Assembly: GCA_934121885.1 (NCBI GenBank)
Contig: CAKOVH010000001.1
Location: 62,001-126,000 of the forward strand
DNA length: 64,000 nucleotides
DNA from: an uncultured Clostridia bacterium
GTDB lineage: Bacteria; Bacillota; Clostridia; TANB77; CAG-508
Reading direction: 5' to 3'
The position numbers and the translations under genes are program-made. Of this stretch, positions 1-8,859 are shown piece by piece. The notes under the pieces were generated by a model, which made no database searches, had not been told where the DNA came from, and saw only the letters and a list, made by a program, of their open reading frames with translations. Within the stretch, counting starts at the first letter, position 1. Each line of letters begins with the position of its first letter.

Positions 1-651
1 TACTAAAGTTTCAATTATTTTAGATGTTTTTTCTGTCGTTATTGAGGTTGAAACCTGATATGCACAAAAATATATTGCATAAAATAACACTATTGATAAA
101 AGCATAATTGCAAGTACATTTCCTTTTACTTCTTGTTCTTCAGTTTGTTTCATTTCTAAATTAAAGTTTGGATTTAAACTTGCAAGTTCACTTTGCGTTA
201 GCCCTAATTTTGATAATTGTAAGTTCGAATATATTGCTGTAAGAGCATTAATACAATTTGTAGGTTCAGCTTTCATATTCAAATTTTCTACTATGTATTC
301 TAAATTAATTTTACCATCAGATTTTTTTATTATAATTGCATCTTCTATTTCTTTATTTTCTATTTTCTTTTTTATATCTTCAAAACTTATGTTGTCATTT
401 GTTGTTTCTATTGCATATTCAAGTTTCATTTGCTCAAGTTGTGCAAGTGTTCCTTCAAAAACATTTTCACTATCTACTATAAGCATTTTACTTGAATTAT
501 CATCTTTTCCATCTGAAAGTGCTTTTATGATATTTGGAATATTAAAACCTACTATCATTATAATAATTAAAATTAAATTTGATATCAAAAACGTTTTCTT
601 TTTTAACATTTCTTTTATCGTAAATGATGCTACTACCCATAAATCTCTCAT
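1..651 (-). CDS. ABC-2 type permease, NatB-like (3' part outside window)
   Basis: This is the N-terminal 217 residues of a membrane exporter subunit; the gene runs off the left edge. It opens with MRDLWVVASFTIKEML, followed by one hydrophobic segment (about residues 24-40), a long extracytoplasmic region rich in D, E and N, and then a second hydrophobic stretch ending in TTEKTSKIIETLV. That last pattern resembles the conserved motif after TM2 in ABC-2/NatB permeases. The start lies 1 nt after the stop of the ATPase gene, so the two are translationally coupled and should form one transporter. Export of Na+ or another small substrate is inferred from the NatAB family only; the substrate cannot be read from the sequence. 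Confidence 0.85.
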   Translation of the reverse strand, partial: MRDLWVVASFTIKEMLKKKTFLISNLILIIIMIVGFNIPNIIKALSDGKDDNSSKMLIVDSENVFEGTLAQLEQMKLEYAIETTNDNISFEDIKKKIENKEIEDAIIIKKSDGKINLEYIVENLNMKAEPTNCINALTAIYSNLQLSKLGLTQSELASLNPNFNLEMKQTEEQEVKGNVLAIMLLSIVLFYAIYFCAYQVSTSITTEKTSKIIETLV

Positions 652-652
652 A

Positions 653-1543
653 TTATTTTCCTACCTTTTCTATAAATATATCATTTAAACTTGGTTTTTT
701 CATTTCAAATTTAATTACATTTATATTGTTTTCTATTAGATTTTTAATCAATTTAAATCCTTGTTCTTCTTCATTAATCTCTATTTCATAATCATTGTTT
801 TTATTTGATATAATATTCAATTTTAAATCTTCAATAAATTTATCTACATTCTCTGTTGTACTTAATTCTATTTTATTTGCCTTATATCCATTTCTAATTT
901 CTTTTAAATTTCCTTTTAAAACTGTTTTTCCTTTATCTATGATAACAACATCTGTACAGAATTCTTCAATTGATGACATTTGGTGGCTAGACATAATAAT
1001 GTATTTGTTTTTGCTTACCAATTCAATAATTACATCTTTTAAAAGTTCTGTATTTACAGGATCAAGTCCACTAAATGGTTCATCTAATACAATTAACTCT
1101 GGGTCATGTAGTATAGCTGTTATAAATTGAATTTTTTGTTGATTTCCTTTAGACAATTTTTCAGCTGTCATAAACATATATTCTTCAACTTCTAATCTTT
1201 TCATCCAATATCTTATTGCCTTATCTGCATCTTCCTTTTTCATTCCTTTTAGCTTTGCAAAATACATCATTTGGTCATATATTTTGGTTTTAGGATATAT
1301 TCCTCTTTCTTCTGGTAGATATCCAAAATTAACATGCTTTCTTTCTACTTCTTTACCATTCCATGAAATTTTTTCCGAATCCTTTTTTAATATTCCAAGT
1401 ATCATTCTTATCGTTGTAGTTTTTCCAGCTCCATTTGTTCCAAGTAATCCAAACACTCCTGGCTTATCCATTTTAAATGATATGTTATCTACTACTTTTT
1501 TTGTTCCATAACTCTTATTTACATTTTCAATTTTTAACCCCAT
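653..1543 (-). CDS. ABC transporter ATP-binding protein, NatA-like
   Basis: This 296-aa nucleotide-binding subunit powers the adjacent ABC-2 permease. Visible motifs are Walker A GTNGAGKTT near residue 35, the ABC signature LSKGNQQK near 131, Walker B LIVLDEP with the catalytic E, and the switch H in SSHQMSS. A C-terminal extension of about 80 residues (ending KKPSLNDIFIEKVGK) is typical of the NatA/DUF4162-type exporters. The start has an AGAGGAA site 6-8 nt upstream, inside the end of the preceding small ORF. The order small ORF, ATPase, permease suggests one operon. The family includes Na+ and drug/peptide exporters, so the substrate is unknown. Confidence 0.9.
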   Translation of the reverse strand: MGLKIENVNKSYGTKKVVDNISFKMDKPGVFGLLGTNGAGKTTTIRMILGILKKDSEKISWNGKEVERKHVNFGYLPEERGIYPKTKIYDQMMYFAKLKGMKKEDADKAIRYWMKRLEVEEYMFMTAEKLSKGNQQKIQFITAILHDPELIVLDEPFSGLDPVNTELLKDVIIELVSKNKYIIMSSHQMSSIEEFCTDVVIIDKGKTVLKGNLKEIRNGYKANKIELSTTENVDKFIEDLKLNIISNKNNDYEIEINEEEQGFKLIKNLIENNINVIKFEMKKPSLNDIFIEKVGK

Positions 1544-1557
1544 TATTTTATTCCTCT

Positions 1558-1731
1558 CTATTCTCGTTCTTTTTCAGATTCATTCATCTTTTTCTTTAAA
1601 ATTTCTTCAAAGGTCTCACTTTGCGTTTCTTGCGCCTCTTGCTTCAAAGACTGCCTAAATCTCTCTCTTTTCTCGTTTTGATTATATGCTTTGATTTGGT
1701 TCGTTCTATTTATAGGCTCTATTCTTTTCAT
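1558..1731 (-). CDS. small charged protein, 57 aa, first gene of the ABC operon
   Basis: A short ORF starts ATG at 1731 with an excellent GAGGAGAG site 6 nt upstream and ends 14 nt before the NatA-like start. The product is very hydrophilic. It begins MKRIEPINRTNQIKAY and continues with K, E, Q and R, probably one long helix. The first residues resemble the opening of FlgM-type small proteins, but the rest does not match, so I assign no function. The good ribosome site and tight spacing to natA argue that it is translated. It could also act as a leader peptide for the ABC genes. Confidence 0.55.
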   Translation of the reverse strand: MKRIEPINRTNQIKAYNQNEKRERFRQSLKQEAQETQSETFEEILKKKMNESEKERE

Positions 1732-1810
1732 AACCAACTCTCCTCTTCATTAACTTTTATATATTTTATATTATTTTATATTATTTTATATTATATTCAA
1801 TATAAAATAT

Positions 1811-1839
1811 AAAAAAAAATAAAGATTTTTTCTTTATTT
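1811..1839 (-). terminator. terminator of tRNA-Leu(CAA)
   Basis: Read on the minus strand, a 9-bp stem (AAATAAAGA / TCTTTATTT) with a 5-nt A loop is followed directly by six T. It begins 6 nt after the encoded CCA end of the tRNA. Confidence 0.7.
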
Positions 1840-1844
1840 CTCTT

Positions 1845-1927
1845 TGGTACCGATGGTGGGACTCGAACCCACATGGTTTCCCGCACGATTTTGAGTCGTG
1901 TGCGTCTGCCAGTTCCGCCACATCGGC
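1845..1927 (-). tRNA. tRNA-Leu(CAA)
   Basis: This 83-nt gene has acceptor stem GCCGATG / CATCGGT, discriminator A and encoded CCA. The anticodon stem CACGA / TCGTG encloses loop CTCAAAA, giving anticodon CAA for UUG leucine codons. It has the long variable arm of class II tRNAs and a standard T arm with GGTTCGAGTCC. It reads leftward and has its own promoter and terminator. Confidence 0.96.
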
Positions 1928-1955
1928 ATATATTCTTGAAATCAAATACTTTAAT

Positions 1956-1984
1956 ATCATATCAAAAAAATATATAGATTTCAA
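1956..1984 (-). promoter_or_regulatory. sigma-A promoter of tRNA-Leu(CAA)
   Basis: On the minus strand, -35 TTGAAA (1979-1984) and -10 TATGAT (1956-1961) are 17 nt apart. The tRNA begins about 29 nt downstream of the -10. Confidence 0.7.
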
Positions 1985-2008
1985 GAGTTTAATATATTTT
2001 TATTCATA

Positions 2009-3784
2009 TTATTTGCTTGATATTCTCTTTAGTTCCACATTTCTCTTTATTTTAGAAGTTGTTGTTTTTTCCATTGGCTCAGTAGTTATAGTTATTCTTT
2101 TTATGTGTTTATAATTGGCAAGATTTGCATTCACTTTCTCTTTAATGTCTTTCATTATCCTTTCTTGAAGCATTTTCTCATTTTTTAAGTCAATATCTGC
2201 ATATTCTTTTATTAATTCTTTCTCATCATAAACAATTTTTGCTTCTAGCAAAGTATCAGTCTTACTGTTATTTCGTGCAAATACCATACTTTCAAGCACA
2301 TATGGTATTTTGTTAATTAATCCTTCAATCTCGTTTGGATAAACGTTTTTTCCGTTTTTTAATACAATTATATCACTCTTTCTTCCTGTTAAATGTAAAA
2401 ATCCATCTTTATCGAAATATCCATAGTCTCCTGTTTTAAACCATCCATCTTCATCAATCGATTTTTTGGTTAATTCTTCATTTTGATAATATCCAAGCAT
2501 AATGCTTGCACCTTTTGCACAAATTTCTCCTGTTCCTTCTTCATTCTCATCTATAATTTTCATTTCTAGTGCTGGGAAACAAATACCTACCGTTCCTGGT
2601 TTATGGTATTTATCTGTTTCTGCTGTTAATATTGGTGATGTCTCTGTTAATCCATATCCTTGAACAGAATCTATTCCAATATTATAGTATCCTTCAATGG
2701 TTTCTTTCTCCATTTGAGCTGCACCATAATAAATAATCCTAATATTTTTACCTAGATTTTCTCTTACTTTTTTAAATATTTTCTTTCTTACATCTATATG
2801 AAGTTTTAATAAGAATTTTGATATTTTTACACCTTTTTCAAACTTATCTTTTTGCCCCGATTCTTCTATTCCTTTTTTTATTTTTTTGTACATAACTTCT
2901 AACAATGCAGGAACAGCAACAATTATTGAAACATCATATTCCTTTAAATTTTGTGCATAATATTTCAGACCATCACAAAATGCAATACATACCCCACTAT
3001 AGAATCCATATAAAAATGAGATTGTACATTCAAAAGTGTGGTGTAATGGTAATACAGAAAGTATTGTATCTGTATCATACATTTTAGAGTATGTTGCCAT
3101 ATCCTCTATATTTACACAAATATTTTTTTGTGAAAGCATTACACCTTTTGCCTCTGAAGTCGTACCTGATGTAAATAATAATATAGACATTTTATTCTCA
3201 TCTAATTTTATATTGTCATATTTAGTATCTCCATCATCTAATAGCTTTTGTCCCTCCTGTTTTATGTTATACCAATATTCAATATCTTCGTCTTTCACTT
3301 CATCCATGCATATTATTGTTTTTAGATTAGATTTTTCTGATTCTTTTACATTTTTTAATATTGATATATATTTTTTATCACAAACTACAACATCTGCTCC
3401 ACTTCTTTTAATCAGATTTTCTATTTCTACCTCTGGCAAAAGCTTATCAAGTGGTACTACTATTAGCCCAGCTGTTATAGTTCCCAAATATGTCATACAC
3501 CACTCATATCTGTTTTCACCAATAACTGCGATTTTTTCTGCTCCTTTGTTTATCATTGCGGTTCCAAATGCCCTGATATCATTTTCGGCATCCTTATATG
3601 TTTTCTTTATTATTTCCTTATCAGTTGGTTTATTTTTATATTTATATGCTATATGATTTTCATAATTTTTTGTACTATATTGTACTAGTTCTCTAAAATT
3701 ATTTATTCTCCTTGATTTGTAAACTCTTCTGTCTATTGGTTTTGAATTTCTAATTTTTTCTATTTCCTGATTTGAATAAATCAT
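2009..3784 (-). CDS. AMP-forming acyl-CoA synthetase / long-chain fatty-acid ligase family
   Basis: This 591-aa ANL-superfamily enzyme activates a carboxylic acid with ATP to an acyl-adenylate and then transfers it, probably to CoA. The ATP-binding P-loop motif is LLFTSGTTSEAKGVMLS (the canonical TSGTTGxPKG is varied to TSEAKG). The A5-type motif YGLTETSP, the GWFKTGDYG hinge region and the C-terminal K in TTTSKIKRN are all present. I chose the ATG at 3784 because GGAGG lies 7 nt upstream; an in-frame start 8 codons earlier lacks such a site. The membrane-type fatty acid ligases are the nearest family. The gene is monocistronic by context, and the specific acid is not determinable. Confidence 0.85.
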   Translation of the reverse strand: MIYSNQEIEKIRNSKPIDRRVYKSRRINNFRELVQYSTKNYENHIAYKYKNKPTDKEIIKKTYKDAENDIRAFGTAMINKGAEKIAVIGENRYEWCMTYLGTITAGLIVVPLDKLLPEVEIENLIKRSGADVVVCDKKYISILKNVKESEKSNLKTIICMDEVKDEDIEYWYNIKQEGQKLLDDGDTKYDNIKLDENKMSILLFTSGTTSEAKGVMLSQKNICVNIEDMATYSKMYDTDTILSVLPLHHTFECTISFLYGFYSGVCIAFCDGLKYYAQNLKEYDVSIIVAVPALLEVMYKKIKKGIEESGQKDKFEKGVKISKFLLKLHIDVRKKIFKKVRENLGKNIRIIYYGAAQMEKETIEGYYNIGIDSVQGYGLTETSPILTAETDKYHKPGTVGICFPALEMKIIDENEEGTGEICAKGASIMLGYYQNEELTKKSIDEDGWFKTGDYGYFDKDGFLHLTGRKSDIIVLKNGKNVYPNEIEGLINKIPYVLESMVFARNNSKTDTLLEAKIVYDEKELIKEYADIDLKNEKMLQERIMKDIKEKVNANLANYKHIKRITITTEPMEKTTTSKIKRNVELKRISSK

Positions 3785-3890
3785 ATTACTAACCTCCATA
3801 TATAACATTTTTTGTTATATTAATTTACAATTGTATATTACTTATCTCTATACTCTTTAATTTATAGCATAATAGAATTTGTTTTTCAAC

Positions 3891-3925
3891 AAAAAAAGTA
3901 CTAGTTTATATTAACTAATACTTTT
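3891..3925 (-). terminator. terminator behind tspO
   Basis: A 13-bp imperfect stem (AAAAGTACTAGTT / AACTAATACTTTT, one mismatch) lies just past the tspO stop. Seven T follow on the minus strand. Confidence 0.65.
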
Positions 3926-3931
3926 ACCTTT

Positions 3932-4390
3932 TTATTTATTTAATATATATATTGCAATATTTAGGTATGATGCAAATAGTACCCATAGCAAATATGGTAT
4001 TTGAATTAATCCAGCTATTTTGTTTTTTTGATAAAATTTTATTATCATAATAATAACTAAAACTGCTAATAACAAAATCCATATAAATGAAAATAATCTC
4101 CATTTAAGCGTAAAAAAGAATATAGACCATAAGGCATTAACTCCAAGTTGAATATAATATATTAAGTTAATTTTTCTATCTATTTGCCCATTGCTCTCTA
4201 ATATTCCATACGATATTCCCATTACAACATATAGAATAGACCATACAATAGGAAATACAATACTTGGTGGAGCTAAAAATGGTTTTGTTAATGAATTATA
4301 GTCAATAGTAGAAGATATTATAGCGCCTACTATTCCTCCAACAATTACAGGAATCAAAATTGATTTAATATAAATTTTTACTTTGCTCAT
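3932..4390 (-). CDS. tspO: TspO/MBR family membrane protein
   Basis: This 152-aa protein has five predicted membrane helices and matches the tryptophan-rich sensory/translocator protein family in length. Family landmarks are PPSIVFPIVWSILYVVMGIS in TM2 (the P-P-x-x-x-F-P-x-W core), LWSIFFFTLKW in TM3, and the C-terminal SYLNIAIYILNK. The family binds tetrapyrroles and related ligands in the membrane. The start has AGAGGTG about 6 nt upstream. It stands alone between terminators, so no partner is suggested by context. Confidence 0.9.
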   Translation of the reverse strand: MSKVKIYIKSILIPVIVGGIVGAIISSTIDYNSLTKPFLAPPSIVFPIVWSILYVVMGISYGILESNGQIDRKINLIYYIQLGVNALWSIFFFTLKWRLFSFIWILLLAVLVIIMIIKFYQKNKIAGLIQIPYLLWVLFASYLNIAIYILNK

Positions 4391-4449
4391 ATGACACCTC
4401 TATTTATATTATATAAAATAATTTAAATAATATGCCATATTGGTATAAT

Positions 4450-5391
4450 TTATCTTTTTTCCTTATTTCGTTTATCTTGAATGATTTCCATTTCCTTTTC
4501 TGTAATTAATTTAACATTATTTTCTTTTGCCCAAGCTACACAGCCTTTAAGTACTGTACTTAAAAACACTCTTGGTACTTTAACTAATTTTGCACATGCT
4601 TCATCCGTAAATTTTACTTCTGGATCAATTCTTGAAGCTGCATATTTTACTGTATCTAAACTAATGCCTTTACTAGCTGGTATTGGTTCTGATATTGGTC
4701 TTCTAAACTTTGTATACCAAAAATTTTTATTATCACGATAGCCATAATCAACTGGAACTGATGGAAAATTTGTCATATTGACACCGTTTATTATAGCATC
4801 ATAATATTTAGGCTTAATTAATATATTATCAATTTTTAAAATGAAGTGAGCTCCAAACTTACTTGTAATTCCGTTAAAATCATGATATGGTGGTAAATAT
4901 TCATCTTTAACCACGTCATTTTCTGCACCATCTAATTCTTTTACCCATATACATTCAAATACTTGAAAAGCTTCTTGAATAATTTTTGGATATTCTTCTT
5001 CTGGATTTTCTCTTGCTCTTTTTCCATCAACTAAATTAAATATGCAATCTTTCATTTTTTCTTCAGTTGTTTCACCAGGATAACCTAATCTTACAGCTTC
5101 TTTAAAGTATTTTCTTTTATCTGTTATGAAATTAATAGAACATTTTCCTGTTCTTAAAATATTTTTAGCTGTGTTCGAACTATTTCTACAACAAAGAACC
5201 ATTGCATAGTAATCCTTTCCTGCAATATAGTATGGAAAACATAGTGAATACGAACCAATATTAGTTTGCCCAGATTCACTTAATGTTCCAATTTCTGTTG
5301 TTGGCATTGGAAAAAAACTTGATGTTTGATAAAAATTGTCAACAATTCTTAAATCTTTAAATCCATTTAAATCCTCAATTTTCTTTTCCAT
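4450..5391 (-). CDS. flavin reductase-like domain protein
   Basis: This 313-aa protein probably has the split-barrel FMN-binding fold of the flavin reductase/high-molecular-weight rubredoxin family. The segment MPTTEIGTLSESGQTNIGSY and the following YAMVLCCRNSSNTAKNI and GKCSINFITD resemble the conserved FMN-binding strands. The C-terminal 80 residues, ending in a basic tail QDKRNKEKR, are not recognised. I took ATG 5391 (GAGAGGA 8 nt upstream) over an upstream in-frame TTG. It lies 26 nt after the rdgB stop and is likely cotranscribed. The substrate is unknown. Confidence 0.7.
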   Translation of the reverse strand: MEKKIEDLNGFKDLRIVDNFYQTSSFFPMPTTEIGTLSESGQTNIGSYSLCFPYYIAGKDYYAMVLCCRNSSNTAKNILRTGKCSINFITDKRKYFKEAVRLGYPGETTEEKMKDCIFNLVDGKRARENPEEEYPKIIQEAFQVFECIWVKELDGAENDVVKDEYLPPYHDFNGITSKFGAHFILKIDNILIKPKYYDAIINGVNMTNFPSVPVDYGYRDNKNFWYTKFRRPISEPIPASKGISLDTVKYAASRIDPEVKFTDEACAKLVKVPRVFLSTVLKGCVAWAKENNVKLITEKEMEIIQDKRNKEKR

Positions 5392-5417
5392 AAAACATAT
5401 CCTCTCTATCAATTATC

Positions 5418-5999
5418 TTATATATCTTTTTCAAGCAATTTTTTTCTTAAACCTTCTAAAGCAATTTTTCTTGCACTTATTTGATTTTTTTCTTCTTGTG
5501 AAATTTCTGCTAATGTTTTTCCGCTTTCTAATTCAAAAATTTCATCAAACCCAAATCCATTTTCCCCTCTAACTTCTTCTGTAACAAAACCATCTATTTT
5601 TCCTATTTCACACACTGTTTTTACACCATTTGATAATGCTATTGCAGTAGTAAAACTTATTTTTCTTTTTTCTTTTGGAACTCCTTTTAATTTTTCTATT
5701 AGTGCCAAATTTCTTTCCCTGTCAGTTCCTTTATGCCATCTTTTAGTAAATACTCCTGGAAATCCATCTAAATATTCAATTTCTATTCCTGAATCATCAG
5801 CAATACATAATCTTCCATTAAGCTCCTTTGCTATTGTTTCTGCCTTTTTCTTAGCATTACCCTCAAATGTTTTTTGATCTTCTTCAACATCTATATCTAT
5901 TCCAAGCTCATTCATTGAAATTACTTTAAATTCTTTTAAAATTTCTTGAGCTTCTTTTATTTTTCCCTTATTACCTGATGCTATTACTATTTCTCTCAT
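5418..5999 (-). CDS. rdgB: XTP/dITP diphosphatase (RdgB/HAM1 family)
   Basis: This 193-aa house-cleaning nucleotide pyrophosphatase hydrolyses dITP, XTP and ITP to the monophosphates and keeps them out of DNA and RNA. The N-terminal SGNKGKIKEAQ matches the family S-x-N-x-x-K signature. Also present are FEGNAKKKAE, the catalytic acid region ADDSGIEIEYLDGFPGV, the GENGFGFDEIF loop and the C-terminal SARKIAL. Length and motif order are normal for the family. It is followed closely by the flavin-reductase-like gene. Confidence 0.95.
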   Translation of the reverse strand: MREIVIASGNKGKIKEAQEILKEFKVISMNELGIDIDVEEDQKTFEGNAKKKAETIAKELNGRLCIADDSGIEIEYLDGFPGVFTKRWHKGTDRERNLALIEKLKGVPKEKRKISFTTAIALSNGVKTVCEIGKIDGFVTEEVRGENGFGFDEIFELESGKTLAEISQEEKNQISARKIALEGLRKKLLEKDI

Positions 6000-6124
6000 T
6001 TTTTTCTCCTTTGTTTTTATACCCAGTTTTTTATTTACTTATTATTTTTAATATTAAATAACTATAATTGCATTATACATATAATTATATTTTTTGTTAA
6101 TACTTTTTATAAAAAATATAATTA

Positions 6125-7282
6125 TTAATTTTCTTTTCTTAAATAGATTAAATAATATGCTAATCCTATTTGAATAGACATAAATATTGCAGATAATCCA
6201 AACATATAATTTATTCCATATGAATATATTTTTCCTGCCAAATATAATCCTATTGCATTTCCAGCCATCCAAGTCATATATCTTATATTTGAAAAAAATA
6301 TACTATATTCATTTTTTATACGATTTATATATGGAGCATCTGTCTTATTTTCGTATGCAGTAGAAATTAATATTGACCAAGTTATTGCTATCATGCTCAT
6401 AATATGATTATTAATAAGAAATGCTAATATGTATAGTATAAATCTTATACCGAATTTTAAAGATATAGCTAAATAATCGCTTTTAGGCGTTAAAAATTTC
6501 AAAGCAACTATTCCTATTACATCTGCTGTCAACCCAATAATTAGTAAATAATTTGTAGCTCCAACATCAGAAAATCCTAATTTATTTGTTAGCATTAACA
6601 TTTTTAGTCCTAATCCTACACTCATAGCTATTGATGCAATACAATAATATATCAAATATATTATTGTTATTTTATCCTTCATAATATCTTTAATAGATAC
6701 CTTTATTCTCTCGTTCTTATTTTTTGCATTTATACTTATTAAAATTAATGCTGATACAATGGTGAAAATCATTGATAATAATAGTAATATATTATAATCA
6801 ATGGTTAATTGTTTTATTGTTCTTCCAATTATTATGCCACCTATAAGTATACCAATATCCTTGAATAGATACTCCACTAATTTTCTTTTAGAATATAATG
6901 TATCGCTTTTTTCTATGCATATTATTAATGGATATATACTTAATATTATAAATTTTTCTAATAAAACATCTAATACAATTAAAATTTTAATTGTTTGTAT
7001 ATTTCCACCATTATTAATAAATAATAATATCATTGTAATAATCTTCATAATTAATGTTACTGATATAAACTTTTTTATATTTTTTAGTTCTATTCTAGTT
7101 GAAATAATAAATATACATACTGCGCTTACCATAGAAGCTATACTCAAAATAGTACCTATTTGACTTATATTAAAACTATTCGATTGTAACCACAGTTGTT
7201 TAAAATTTTCCCATAATCCGATTGATATACTAAAGAAAGCTAGCATTATTAGTATTTTATTTTCATCTTTTATCTTCTTCAT
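6125..7282 (-). CDS. MFS-like multi-pass membrane transporter
   Basis: This 385-aa hydrophobic protein has about 12 predicted helices, starting MKKIKDENKILIMLAFFSISIGLW. It has the overall layout of major facilitator permeases, with two six-helix halves joined near KNKNERIKVSIKDIMKDK, but no signature specific to a substrate. Its start lies inside the 3' end of the HAD-GNAT gene (20 nt overlap), so the two are translationally coupled. It has a similar feel to the MFS protein at 15969-17195 and the broken one at 24480-25218. Function is unknown beyond transport. Confidence 0.7.
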   Translation of the reverse strand: MKKIKDENKILIMLAFFSISIGLWENFKQLWLQSNSFNISQIGTILSIASMVSAVCIFIISTRIELKNIKKFISVTLIMKIITMILLFINNGGNIQTIKILIVLDVLLEKFIILSIYPLIICIEKSDTLYSKRKLVEYLFKDIGILIGGIIIGRTIKQLTIDYNILLLLSMIFTIVSALILISINAKNKNERIKVSIKDIMKDKITIIYLIYYCIASIAMSVGLGLKMLMLTNKLGFSDVGATNYLLIIGLTADVIGIVALKFLTPKSDYLAISLKFGIRFILYILAFLINNHIMSMIAITWSILISTAYENKTDAPYINRIKNEYSIFFSNIRYMTWMAGNAIGLYLAGKIYSYGINYMFGLSAIFMSIQIGLAYYLIYLRKEN

Positions 7283-8357
7283 TTTTCATTTTTTCTCTTC
7301 CTATATTTTTTTCAAAAAAGTCATCATCATCTGCAAAATGCATTTCAATATCTAATTTATTTATTTGTTTAAATCCATTTTTATTATAAAATTTATGTGC
7401 TTTTGTTAATATACTTCCACAAGCTAGATATATTTTAGTTATATTGGTTTCTTCTATAGCATAAGTTTCTAAAATATTATATAACTTTTGACCTATACCA
7501 TTTTCTTGATAATTACTTTTAACATAAAGTCTTTTTAAAACTCCATAATCCCCTCTATTTTCCAATCCTATTGTTCCAATTATTTCTTTTAATTTAACAT
7601 CATATGCAACTAAAAATTGTCCATTATTTTTTAAATAGTATTCTTCTATATTTATAACATCTGGTCTATCTTTATAAGGTCTTCCAATAAAATCATGCAT
7701 ACATTCACTTATAAAGCGATTTATATCAAATTTAATTTTACATTCACGAAATTTTGCTATTTTACATATTTTTTCTCTTAAAATAAAGTCGTATATCTCC
7801 TTCCAATCTTTCAGTGATACTATACTTGTATATTTTTCTTTATCATCAGCAGATATTCTAATTGTTTGTATACCTTCTTTTTCTACATCAAGGCAATTAT
7901 TTACTTGGTCATCTATAAATAAATCAATATCTTCATTTTTGCAAATTGTTCCCTTTTTTCTTGCATTTACTATTATTTTATCATATTCTATTTTATTTCT
8001 GTCTAACCAATTTTTACTTAATAGATATGGATTATCATGAAATTCACTATCTCTTGCTGTTATAATTATTATCTTGTTTCCCTCACTTTTTAATTTATTA
8101 ATTACTTCTACAGCATTTTCTCGTGGTTTTGCTTTATTAACGATTTCTTCTTGAATATTCTTTAAAAAGTATTTGAGTTCATCATAAGAAAATTGAAATA
8201 TCTTCTTATATAAATCTCTATTATCTTTTATATCTTCAAGAGGATTTTCCGCATTTTCAATTTTTTTACCTATTTTTAATGCATATTCATATGCAGCATT
8301 ATTAAGTTCTTGTTGAACTTCTGTTATTGTATTATCTATATCAATTCCTATATTCAT
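7263..8357 (-). CDS. HAD-type 5'-nucleotidase domain fused to GNAT acetyltransferase domain
   Basis: This is a two-domain protein of 364 aa. Residues 1-190 are a HAD phosphatase of the NT5C type: motif I DIDNTIT with both Asp, motif II IIIITARDSEF, and motif IV DLFIDDQVNN. Residues about 210-355 form a GNAT fold with YGVLKRLYVKSNYQENGIGQ, the V-x-x-x-x-Q-x-x-G-I-G acetyl-CoA loop, followed by YLACGSILTKAHKFYNKNGF. The two activities (nucleotide or phosphate ester hydrolysis and acetyl transfer) are inferred from motifs; the joint substrate is unknown. The stop overlaps the next transporter gene. A sequencing join is unlikely because the frame is continuous. Confidence 0.75.
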   Translation of the reverse strand: MNIGIDIDNTITEVQQELNNAAYEYALKIGKKIENAENPLEDIKDNRDLYKKIFQFSYDELKYFLKNIQEEIVNKAKPRENAVEVINKLKSEGNKIIIITARDSEFHDNPYLLSKNWLDRNKIEYDKIIVNARKKGTICKNEDIDLFIDDQVNNCLDVEKEGIQTIRISADDKEKYTSIVSLKDWKEIYDFILREKICKIAKFRECKIKFDINRFISECMHDFIGRPYKDRPDVINIEEYYLKNNGQFLVAYDVKLKEIIGTIGLENRGDYGVLKRLYVKSNYQENGIGQKLYNILETYAIEETNITKIYLACGSILTKAHKFYNKNGFKQINKLDIEMHFADDDDFFEKNIGREKMKNEEDKR

Positions 8358-8396
8358 TTTTTAAATTGCTCCTATATATTAATTTTTGTATACTAA

Positions 8397-8837
8397 CTAA
8401 TTTTCGTATATTTCGTCATTTATTTTTAACACCATTTTTCTGTAATGAGTTTTAAATCCTAATCTTTCATACAAGTCCCTTGCAATGTTCTCTCCAATTA
8501 CTTCTAATGACATATCTTTATTTTGTTCTTTGGCCATATTTATTATTTTATTTAATGCTATTGTTCCAATTCCTTGGTTTCTATGCTTTTCATCTATAAA
8601 AAATCTATATAAATATATTTCTTTTTCATAATTTTTTATTCCTATAAAACCAACCATTTCGCTGTTAAATATAATTTTATAGTATTCCTCATTTTCCTCA
8701 AAATTTAGTTCTTCCGGTTTTATAATTCTTAATTGATATATTGGGTCAACTGTATTATGATGTTTCCATTCTTCTATTATCCACTCTCTAAAAAAATCAT
8801 TGTTTTCTTTTTCTAATCTAATATTTGTATTTTTCAT
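8397..8837 (-). CDS. GNAT family N-acetyltransferase
   Basis: This 146-aa single-domain acetyltransferase has a conserved acetyl-CoA loop in YLYRFFIDEKHRNQGIGTIA (R-N-Q-G-I-G-T). The following helix and YERLGFKTHYRKMVL give the usual end of the fold. It sits 40 nt before the HAD-GNAT fusion and 23 nt after the EEP-type gene, so it probably belongs to the same leftward transcript. The acceptor (protein N-terminus, small amine or antibiotic) cannot be told from the sequence. Confidence 0.8.
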   Translation of the reverse strand: MKNTNIRLEKENNDFFREWIIEEWKHHNTVDPIYQLRIIKPEELNFEENEEYYKIIFNSEMVGFIGIKNYEKEIYLYRFFIDEKHRNQGIGTIALNKIINMAKEQNKDMSLEVIGENIARDLYERLGFKTHYRKMVLKINDEIYEN

Positions 8838-8859
8838 CTTTTTATCTACCTTTTTTTCT

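Noticed and set aside
1755..1800. Short tandem TATTATTTTA-like repeats, considered as a CRISPR or satellite
   Set aside because: Only about three units of AT-only sequence with no spacers, lying between a tRNA terminator and the next gene.
3036..3656. 206-codon plus-strand open frame
   Set aside because: It lies wholly inside the acyl-CoA synthetase-like gene on the other strand, has no ribosome site, and its Ser/Phe/Ile-rich translation is what antisense AT-rich coding sequence gives.
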